Shown piece by piece: positions 1 to 5,133 of a DNA stretch of 10,261 bases (its first letter is position 1; every line of letters starts with the position of its first letter). This stretch comes from Chloroflexota bacterium. Its GTDB lineage: Bacteria; Chloroflexota; Anaerolineae; UBA1429. The notes beneath the pieces were generated by a model. It searched no databases and had not been told where the DNA came from. It worked only from the letters and a program-made list of their open reading frames with translations. A program made the translations under genes and the position numbers. The stretch is from contig JAAZBQ010000312.1 of NCBI GenBank assembly GCA_012513725.1, positions 1-10,261 on the forward strand, in the 5' to 3' direction.

Positions 1-37
1 AGGAGTTGCCGCAGCACGTCGACCGGGCTAAGATCGT

Positions 38-67
38 CGGGAGCCGCGGGAGTAGCCGCGACTCCCG
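38..67 (+). terminator. Hairpin upstream of the first gene, possible terminator of a gene to the left
   Basis: Bases 38-49 and 56-67 form a 12-bp stem with one mismatch around a 6-base loop. There is no T tract, so an intrinsic terminator is only a possibility. One reading frame entering from the left edge ends in TAA at 29-31, seven bases before the stem, which would suit the tail of an upstream gene. Only nine codons are visible, so that gene cannot be claimed. The hairpin could also act in the 5' leader of the oxidoreductase that starts at 99. Confidence 0.4.
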
Positions 68-98
68 TTCCCCTCATCACGCACACACTGGAGGCAAC

Positions 99-1283
99 AT
101 GAGGACGCTGCGCGTCGGGATTGTGGGAGCCGGAGGGATCGCCAGGAACCACCACGTGCCCTCCTACAAGCGCTGCCAGGACGTCAACGTGGTCGCCGCC
201 TGCGACATCAACGAGGCAGCCCTGGAGCAGATGCGGGACCAGCACGGCATCCCGCACCTCTACCGCGACTATCGGGAGATGCTGGCCCAGGAGCGATTGG
301 ACCTGGTCAGCGTGTGCACCTCGAACGACTCGCACTACCCTGTGGCGATGGCGGCCATGGACGCGGGCCTGGACGTGTTCTGCGAAAAGCCCCTGGCCCT
401 GAACCTGTCGCAGGCCCAGGAGATGTACGAGGCGGCGCGCACCAACGGCACGCGCACCGGCGTGAACTTCTCGCATCGACGCACGCCGGCGAGCATGCTG
501 GCCAAGGAGATCATCGCCAGCGGCGCCCTGGGCCCCATCCACCAGGTGATCGCCGTCTATGCCGCGGGGGGCACCGACTATGCATCGCGGCCGGGCACTT
601 GGCGCAACGACCGCACCCGTGCCGGGTACGGCGGCATGGGCGACATGGGCTCGCACATCCTGGACATGGTGAACTGGTGGATGGAGTCCGAGCCGGCCAG
701 CATCGCCGCGCAGACCCGTACCATCGTCCCCCAGCGGCTGGACCGCGACACGCAGCGCCCCATGCGGGTAACCACCGAGGATCAGGGGCAGATGCTGATC
801 CACTATGCGAACGGCGCCATGGGCTACCTGTACGGCGGGTACTGCTTTACCGGACGCGGCTACGACCAGCGCATCGAGGTGTACGGCGCAGAGGGCGGCC
901 TGATGTACAGCCAACACCGCTCCTACGAACTGGAGGTGTACCTCCCGCCGGAGGCCTTGCGGGGCTACCAGGTGATCCGCCGGGGCGGCACCCCCGATAC
1001 GCCCTACACCCGCATCCTGGTGCCCGAGCGGCTACAGGGCGCGGTGCCGGGCGAGCCCGGCGTGCGGCGCACGGTGTTGATGGATTATGTCGACGCCTAT
1101 CGCCGGGATGGCGCATTCGCCTTTTCTCCAGGCTTCCTCGAGGGGGTCCAGGTGCAGGAGGTGCTGGAGGCCTGCACCCTGGCGGAGGCGCAGCGCGGCT
1201 GGGTGGACCTGCCCCTCATCGCGGTAAAGCCCCGGCCCGAGACGCCGCCGGCCGACCTGGGCGTCCGTCCCCTGCCCGCCTAG
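99..1283 (+). CDS. Gfo/Idh/MocA family NAD(P)-dependent oxidoreductase
   Basis: This 394-residue protein belongs to the Gfo/Idh/MocA family, cytosolic NAD(P)-dependent enzymes that mostly oxidise or reduce sugars, inositols and related polyols. The N-terminal Rossmann fold opens with VGIVGAGGIA (about residues 6-15, a GxGxxA-type dinucleotide site). The family EKP motif, whose lysine is catalytic, is at 96-98. The C-terminal alpha/beta domain carries GDMGSHILD (181-189), matching the GDxGxHxxD signature with the likely catalytic His186. Length is normal for the family. I chose ATG 99 because TGGAGG sits at 89-94 and the Rossmann fold begins a few residues later; the frame is open back to a TTG at 6, but that has no spacing from its AGGAG. 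No transporter or sugar gene lies nearby to suggest a substrate, and a perfect hairpin follows. The family is secure; the specific activity is unknown. Confidence 0.93.
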   Translation: MRTLRVGIVGAGGIARNHHVPSYKRCQDVNVVAACDINEAALEQMRDQHGIPHLYRDYREMLAQERLDLVSVCTSNDSHYPVAMAAMDAGLDVFCEKPLALNLSQAQEMYEAARTNGTRTGVNFSHRRTPASMLAKEIIASGALGPIHQVIAVYAAGGTDYASRPGTWRNDRTRAGYGGMGDMGSHILDMVNWWMESEPASIAAQTRTIVPQRLDRDTQRPMRVTTEDQGQMLIHYANGAMGYLYGGYCFTGRGYDQRIEVYGAEGGLMYSQHRSYELEVYLPPEALRGYQVIRRGGTPDTPYTRILVPERLQGAVPGEPGVRRTVLMDYVDAYRRDGAFAFSPGFLEGVQVQEVLEACTLAEAQRGWVDLPLIAVKPRPETPPADLGVRPLPA

Positions 1284-1318
1284 ATAGCCCACCCCCCACG
1301 GCAAGGTGGCGCCCCGTG

Positions 1319-1362
1319 CCGAGCGTGGCCGACGGCTGGAGCCGGTCGTCGGCCACGCTCGG
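1319..1362 (+). terminator. Perfect 16-bp inverted repeat, terminator-like
   Basis: Bases 1319-1334 and 1347-1362 are exact reverse complements (16 bp, GC-rich) around a 12-base loop. The element lies 36 bases after the oxidoreductase stop and 65 bases before the next start. No T run follows, so it may be a non-canonical or bidirectional terminator, or an mRNA 3' end stabiliser. The symmetry would also suit a protein-binding site, though the position favours a transcript end. Confidence 0.6.
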
Positions 1363-1427
1363 GAACCCACGGCGTGCGCCGCGCGTCGTACCCCCGGAAG
1401 CGACTGTCGTTCACAGGAAGGAACCGG

Positions 1428-2984
1428 ATGGTAGCCGACCCGATGCAGCGTGAAATGGCCCCCCGGCGACGGAGGATGCACCCCCTGGCGGTCCTGGGCC
1501 TGGTGGTGTTGGGGATGCTGGTGGGGGTGGCCGGCCTGTGGGGCGTCGTGGTGGTGATGCAGGAGCAGCGCGCGGCGTACATCAACCCCCATGTCTACGT
1601 CCTCGGCGTGGACCTGGGCGGCCTCACCGTCTCTCAGGCCGAGGAGCGCCTCCTGGAGGTCGCCGACCGGGTGGACGCCGGCGTTGCGACCCTCAGCGAC
1701 GGGGAGACAGAGTGGGAGGCGCCCTGGCGCGATCTCGGCATGACCATCGACGCGCGCTCCACGGCGCTGGCGGCCTACGTCGTGGGGCACGAGCCCGCCG
1801 ACCAGGATCCGCGGCGCTGGATCCGGCTGTGGGTCGGCTACCACGCGGTGCCGCCACGCCTGGGCCTGGACGTGGACCGCACCCGGGCCCTGCTCGAGGA
1901 GTTGGCCCCCACCCTGGAGCGCCCCGCCAGCCCACCGTCCGTCGCCCTGGAGGACGCCGAGATCGTGGTGACCCCGGGAACGGCCGGGCGCAGGCTGGAC
2001 GTCGAGGCCTCGCTGGAGGCCGTGTTGAGCGCCGCGCAGCAGGGCCGGGGCGAGGAGCCGATCCTCCTCGCCTTCTACGAGGTCCCGCCCGCCACGGTGG
2101 ACCCAGGGCCCCTGCGCCAGGCCGTGGAGGCCGCGCTGGCGCCGACCATCGACATCGCCTCCTATGACCTCCTGGAGGATCGCTGGCATAACTGGACCCT
2201 CGGCCCCGACGCGATGGTCTCCTGGCTTCGTCTGGAGGGCGCCGAAGAGGCCGGCGAGGAGCCACCGGCCGTGGTGCTCGATCGCGCTGCGGTGGCGGAT
2301 ACCCTCGCCGGGCTCGCCGCGGAGATGGGCGAGACGCGGGGGTTCCGCACCGCCGAGGCGATGGACGCCGTCCTGGCCGCGCACGCCGCGGGGGGCGGGG
2401 CCGTGTCGCTGGCGGTGACCTATGCCCCGCGGGAGTATACCGTCCAGAGCGGCGACACGGCGCTCACCATCGCCTACCGCCACGGCATGCCGCTGCACGC
2501 GTTCATCCAGGCCAACCCCGGCATCGACCTGGACATGCTGCGCATCGGGCAGGTGGTGGTCATCCCCTCGCAGGACGTCGTGACCCCCCACCCGCCCGTG
2601 CCGCACAAGCGGATCGTCATCAGCCTGGAGGAGCACCGCCTGCGAGCCTATGAGAACGGCGAGGTGGTCTACGACTGGCTGATCGCCGCGGGGCGCAAAG
2701 AGTCCCCCACGGCGACGGGCGTGTTCCAGGTGCTCTACACGGAGGAAAGCGCCTACGCCAGCCTCTGGGACCTCACCATGCCGCACTTTATCGCCGTGTA
2801 CCCCGTGGCGCCCGACTTTGACAACGGCATCCACGCCCTGCCCTTCCTCTCCAGCGGTCAGCGGCTGTGGTCGGGCGCCCTGGGCACCGACGCCTCGTAC
2901 GGCTGCATCATCCTGGGGGTCGAAGAGGCGGAGACGCTCTTCCACTGGGTGGAGGTCGGCGTGGTGGTGGTGATCGAGCCGTAG
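1428..2984 (+). CDS. Membrane-anchored L,D-transpeptidase with YoaR/VanW-type binding region, LysM and YkuD domain
   Basis: This 518-residue protein probably cross-links or modifies peptidoglycan outside the membrane. In order: a basic N-terminus (RRRR at 13-16); one membrane anchor (about 19-44); a region starting GVDLGGLTVSQAEERL (60-75), typical of the peptidoglycan-binding repeats seen in YoaR/VanW-like proteins, apparently continuing to about 330; a LysM domain (about 335-380, YTVQSGDTALTIA); and a YkuD domain (about 394-516). In the YkuD motif, His469 and Cys493 (DASYGCI) are the expected catalytic pair. The subfamily departs from the usual HG...SHGCxR pattern: Ala follows His469, Tyr491 replaces the His before GC, and Ile495 stands where Arg is common. 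I chose ATG 1428 because AGGAAGGA (1415-1422) is well spaced, although the frame is open to 1374. A hairpin precedes it and a repeat-bearing hairpin follows, so it is probably a single-gene unit. No lipobox is seen. Confidence 0.9.
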   Translation: MVADPMQREMAPRRRRMHPLAVLGLVVLGMLVGVAGLWGVVVVMQEQRAAYINPHVYVLGVDLGGLTVSQAEERLLEVADRVDAGVATLSDGETEWEAPWRDLGMTIDARSTALAAYVVGHEPADQDPRRWIRLWVGYHAVPPRLGLDVDRTRALLEELAPTLERPASPPSVALEDAEIVVTPGTAGRRLDVEASLEAVLSAAQQGRGEEPILLAFYEVPPATVDPGPLRQAVEAALAPTIDIASYDLLEDRWHNWTLGPDAMVSWLRLEGAEEAGEEPPAVVLDRAAVADTLAGLAAEMGETRGFRTAEAMDAVLAAHAAGGGAVSLAVTYAPREYTVQSGDTALTIAYRHGMPLHAFIQANPGIDLDMLRIGQVVVIPSQDVVTPHPPVPHKRIVISLEEHRLRAYENGEVVYDWLIAAGRKESPTATGVFQVLYTEESAYASLWDLTMPHFIAVYPVAPDFDNGIHALPFLSSGQRLWSGALGTDASYGCIILGVEEAETLFHWVEVGVVVVIEP

Positions 2985-2987
2985 GGA

Positions 2988-3051
2988 AGCGAGAGGCCGC
3001 GGGCCGCACAGTCGCGGGCCGCAGAGTCGCGGGCCGCAGGCCTCGTTCGCT
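2988..3051 (+). terminator. Imperfect hairpin enclosing a tandem repeat, possible terminator
   Basis: Bases 2988-2998 pair with 3039-3051 except for a 2-base bulge (3045-3046). The stem begins four bases after the L,D-transpeptidase stop codon. The loop contains GC-rich repeat units with GGGCC, GGCC and GCGG segments that may pair internally. The position fits a transcript end, but no T tract is present. Confidence 0.4.
2998..3038 (+). repeat. 15-base tandem repeat, about 2.7 copies
   Basis: The unit CGCGGGCCGCASAGT (S = C or G) occurs at 2998-3012, at 3013-3027 with one base changed, and as an 11-base partial copy at 3028-3038. It is non-coding and directly follows the L,D-transpeptidase gene. 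Slippage of a GC-rich unit is a sufficient explanation; binding of a protein is possible but unsupported. Confidence 0.75.
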
Positions 3052-3182
3052 GCTCGCCCGGCCGGGCAGCCCCGGGCCACTCCACAGACAGCACACCCCT
3101 CGTCTTCTCCCCATTCGGCGCCGCCCCGCGCTTCGACCGGTAGTGCCTCGTCGGCGTGCTTGTTCTACTGCCCTCCATCGCC

Positions 3183-3211
3183 TTGATACTCCCCATAACA
3201 GATGATATACT
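3183..3211 (+). promoter_or_regulatory. Sigma70-type promoter with extended -10 box
   Basis: TTGATA at 3183-3188 (5 of 6 to the -35 consensus) and TATACT at 3206-3211 (5 of 6 to the -10 consensus) are separated by exactly 17 bases. TG at 3203-3204 makes an extended -10 element. Transcription would begin near 3217-3220. The next gene on this strand is the hemerythrin at 3622, giving a leader of about 400 bases. This is by far the best promoter match I found in a GC-rich window. The extent of the transcript is inferred. Confidence 0.6.
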
Positions 3212-3285
3212 GGGGTGGCAGTGGGATTCTGCCAGTCCGCATCGCGCTCCTCGCGCCCTGCTCCCGTCTGTTCGTGATACTCCCC
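3184..3285 (+). repeat. 11-base direct repeat TGATACTCCCC, first copy on the -35 box
   Basis: TGATACTCCCC occurs exactly at 3184-3194 and 3275-3285, start to start 91 bases apart. The first copy overlaps the -35 hexamer and the first bases of the spacer of the predicted promoter; the second lies downstream of the expected start site. A pair placed this way could be an operator for a looping regulator, but no regulator gene is in view and chance is not excluded. Confidence 0.4.
3216..3234 (+). promoter_or_regulatory. 6-bp inverted repeat at the predicted transcription start
   Basis: TGGCAG (3216-3221) and CTGCCA (3229-3234) are exact reverse complements around a 7-base loop, placed just after the -10 box at 3206-3211. 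It could be an operator covering the start site or a 5'-end hairpin that stabilises the leader. The stem is short, so confidence is modest. Confidence 0.35.
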
Positions 3286-3519
3286 TCGTCTCGCAGCAAC
3301 TCGCGTGCACCTACATCATGCGCTCGTGTGCACATCCCCACTGGCACCGGACCATCCACCCGCCGACACCGTTCGCCGTCGCCGCCAACCTTGTGCTAAT
3401 GCGCGTCGTCGCCCGTCAAAGCCGAGATCATCCGGCGCCGACGGGAGACATCCTGAGTGGTCCCCAGCCCCGATCGACCCTCAAAGGCCAACAACCCCTA
3501 TCGACCACCGCCGCCCTGC

Positions 3520-3586
3520 TCGCGGTAACGCGACGTAGGGAGGCGTCGTGCGCGGCATTGAAGCCGCGCCGTGGGATGGACCCACG
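3520..3586 (+). promoter_or_regulatory. Run of three hairpins in the hemerythrin leader
   Basis: Three perfect small stem-loops follow one another. TCGCG/CGCGA pairs at 3520-3524 and 3529-3533 around GTAA. A 7-bp stem joins 3550-3556 with 3563-3569 around ATTGAA. A 6-bp stem joins 3570-3575 with 3581-3586. The last two abut with no gap and end 21 bases before the ribosome binding site at 3608-3614. I recognise no known riboswitch. A structured leader controlling the hemerythrin gene is an inference. Confidence 0.4.
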
Positions 3587-3621
3587 TGGTTCGGCACATT
3601 GGCTGTGAAAGGAGTAGGGGA

Positions 3622-4089
3622 ATGGACGTATTTGAGATCATTCATAACGACCACGAGGCGGTGCAAAAGATCCTGACAGACCTGGAAGAGACGACTTCAC
3701 GGGCACATCAGAAGCGCAAAGAGGGGCTCGCCAAGTTCACCCAAGAGATCGAGCCGCACATGCTCGCCGAGGAGGAGGTGTTCTACCCCCAGATACAGGA
3801 TGCGGGCAAGGATGAGACCGAGGTGCGCCAGCACGTCATCGAAGGCTACGACGAGCACCGCCTGGCCAAGATGGTCCTCTCCGAGCTACAACAGATGGAC
3901 ACACAGGATGAGGCGTGGGCGCCCAAGCTCAAGGTCCTCAAGGATCTCATCGAGCACCACATCGAGGAGGAAGAGTCGGAGATCTTTGAGGGGGCCCGAG
4001 AGGTTCTGAACCAGAACCAGATCGACCAGGTTACCAAGCAGTTCCAGCAGGCCAAGGATCAGCAGATGCAAAAGGGGGCGACGGCCTAG
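3622..4089 (+). CDS. Hemerythrin-like HHE domain protein
   Basis: This 155-residue cytosolic protein is a four-helix hemerythrin/HHE cation-binding protein of the kind that holds a di-iron centre and is linked to oxygen, nitric oxide or iron sensing and to stress protection. Likely metal ligands are visible in the expected order: His8 and His11 in helix 1, His46 and Glu50 (PHMLAEE), His79 (DEHR) and His112/His113 with Glu117 (EHHIEEEE). The domain fills residues 1 to about 130, followed by a Gln-rich helical tail. Length is typical for bacterial single-domain members. ATG 3622 is chosen because AAAGGAG (3608-3614) is ideally spaced and the family begins with a short stretch before the first His; an in-frame GTG at 3571 lies inside a hairpin. 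No signal peptide. It has a long leader and its own probable promoter, and two strong hairpins separate it from the downstream genes. The actual ligand is unknown. Confidence 0.92.
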   Translation: MDVFEIIHNDHEAVQKILTDLEETTSRAHQKRKEGLAKFTQEIEPHMLAEEEVFYPQIQDAGKDETEVRQHVIEGYDEHRLAKMVLSELQQMDTQDEAWAPKLKVLKDLIEHHIEEEESEIFEGAREVLNQNQIDQVTKQFQQAKDQQMQKGATA

Positions 4090-4100
4090 ACGCGCCGTCC

Positions 4101-4121
4101 CCGCCCTCGTGACGAGGGCGG
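4101..4121 (+). terminator. Perfect 10-bp hairpin after the hemerythrin gene
   Basis: Bases 4101-4110 and 4112-4121 are exact reverse complements with one base between them, so the real loop must open a few pairs. The hairpin begins 11 bases after the hemerythrin stop codon, the usual place for a terminator. It lacks a T tract. Confidence 0.5.
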
Positions 4122-4128
4122 TCGCATG

Positions 4129-4157
4129 GCGGGCCGGATGCCGATGCTCCGGCCCGC
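4129..4157 (+). terminator. Second perfect 10-bp hairpin, before the DUF362 gene
   Basis: Bases 4129-4138 and 4148-4157 are exact reverse complements around a 9-base loop. It follows the hairpin at 4101-4121 by seven bases and lies 56 bases before the DUF362 start. Two strong stems in a row suggest a double terminator, or a processing or stabilising site between the hemerythrin gene and the operon that follows. No promoter is evident after it. Confidence 0.45.
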
Positions 4158-4213
4158 GTGGGGAGACGAAGGACGAGGTCGGGGCGGGTGCATCCTGTGC
4201 AGGGAGGAGGGCG

Positions 4214-5116
4214 ATGGCAACGGTCGTCATCACGCAGAACCGAGAGGACATCGGTCACGCCATCGAGGAGGCGCTCGGACACCTGGACCTGGCGCCCCTG
4301 GTGCGCGGGCGTCTGGTGGCCGTCAAGCCCAACGAGACCAAGGCCACCCCGGAAGACCAGACCGGCGTCACCCAGGCCGACACGCTCCGGGGCGTACTGC
4401 GCTACGTAAAGCGCTTCGAGCCGCGAGATCTGGTGGTTTCCGGAGGGGCGGGCGCCGCGGAGACCGACGAGGTCTTTCGCCTCACCGGGATGATGGACGT
4501 CGTCGAGGAGGAGGGCGCCACCTTCTTTGACCACAACCGCCCCCCGTTCGAGAAGGTGACCCTCGAGTACGCGCCGGAAGACGACGTGGCCGGGCCGCAG
4601 CAGTCCGTGATGGTGAACCCCCGGGTGCTCGAGTACGAGACGCTGATTGCCCTGAACCAACTCAAAGTGCACTCGACGGCAACGGTCACCCTGGCACTCA
4701 AGAACATCGCCATGTCGTTCCCCGCCGCCGATTACTATGGCCATCCGCGCTCACGAGAGTACCACAAGCACGAGTTCTTTGCGGACATGCATTCGTTCAT
4801 TGCTGCGATGGCCAAACGGTTCCCCATCGACCTGGCCATCACCGTGGGGCACCCGGCCATGATCGGCGCCGGGCCCCTGGGCGGCTACACGTTCGAGACC
4901 GGGCTGGTCATCGCCAGCACCGACCCTGTCGCAGCCGACACAGTCGGCGCCAGGCTGTTGGGGTTCAACGCCCAGGCGGTTCGCCACCTGTGGGAGGCAG
5001 AGCGCCTGGGGTTGGGAGAGACAGACGTCCGGGAGATCGAGTTCCCGGCAATGAGCCTGCAGGAGGCCACCGCCGCCTTTACCGAGCTGGCCTACGGCAA
5101 GCGGCTGAAGACCTGA
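4214..5116 (+). CDS. DUF362 domain-containing protein (stand-alone)
   Basis: This 300-residue protein matches the DUF362 family, whose members often sit with iron-sulfur or redox genes; the molecular function is not established. Visible family features are VAVKPNE (35-41), a glycine-rich VVSGGAGAAETDEVF segment (74-88), NQLKVHS (148-154) with ALKNIAMSFP (161-170), and the C-terminal DPVAADTVGARLLG (237-250). It consists of the DUF362 domain only: there is no CxxCxxC ferredoxin part, no signal peptide and no membrane segment. AGGGAGGAGG (4201-4210) precedes ATG 4214 closely, which decides the start over a GTG at 4109 that falls in a hairpin. The kinase-Rieske fusion gene starts 17 bases after the stop, so the two are almost certainly co-transcribed. 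The neighbouring Rieske domain could be a redox partner; this is inference. Confidence 0.88.
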   Translation: MATVVITQNREDIGHAIEEALGHLDLAPLVRGRLVAVKPNETKATPEDQTGVTQADTLRGVLRYVKRFEPRDLVVSGGAGAAETDEVFRLTGMMDVVEEEGATFFDHNRPPFEKVTLEYAPEDDVAGPQQSVMVNPRVLEYETLIALNQLKVHSTATVTLALKNIAMSFPAADYYGHPRSREYHKHEFFADMHSFIAAMAKRFPIDLAITVGHPAMIGAGPLGGYTFETGLVIASTDPVAADTVGARLLGFNAQAVRHLWEAERLGLGETDVREIEFPAMSLQEATAAFTELAYGKRLKT

Positions 5117-5133
5117 GGCGGCAGGAACGGCGT

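Larger units (their letters stand above)
2985..3621. other. 637-base non-coding stretch with repeats, promoter and hairpins
   Basis: No convincing gene lies between the L,D-transpeptidase and the hemerythrin gene. Frames that stay open here (for example 3156-3608 on the + strand) give low-complexity translations rich in Pro, Arg and Ser, lack a good ribosome binding site and overlap each other. The stretch instead holds a 15-base tandem repeat in a hairpin (2988-3051), a promoter (3183-3211), an 11-base direct repeat (3184-3194 and 3275-3285) and several stem-loops up to 3586. A further stem pairs 3412-3417 with 3440-3445. Composition changes from the neighbouring genes, with more C-rich, T-containing runs between about 3085 and 3540. 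Confidence 0.65.

Noticed and set aside
6..98. N-terminal extension of the oxidoreductase from TTG 6
   Set aside because: The AGGAG is directly against the TTG with no spacing, the extra residues are not part of the Gfo/Idh/MocA fold, and they cover a hairpin. ATG 99 has a good site.
1032..3080. 682-codon open frame on the minus strand opposite the L,D-transpeptidase
   Set aside because: It lies antisense to a gene with clear YkuD, LysM and membrane features. Its translation is rich in His, Arg, Gly and Asp repeats with no recognisable domain, as expected for a GC-rich shadow frame.
3305..3340. Two GTGCAC hexamers in the leader considered as an inverted operator
   Set aside because: GTGCAC is self-complementary and six bases long, so two copies in GC-rich DNA are not notable and the surrounding bases do not match.
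3165..3359. 64-codon minus-strand frame in the same stretch
   Set aside because: No ribosome binding site and no protein-like composition; it overlaps the predicted promoter.
3156..3608. 150-codon open frame on the + strand in the long non-coding stretch
   Set aside because: The translation is low complexity with no domain, there is no proper ribosome binding site, the frame spans the promoter and hairpins, and overlapping frames are equally open.
4109..4213. N-terminal extension of the DUF362 protein from GTG 4109
   Set aside because: This start lies inside the 4101-4121 hairpin and has no ribosome binding site. ATG 4214 has a strong one, and family similarity begins there.
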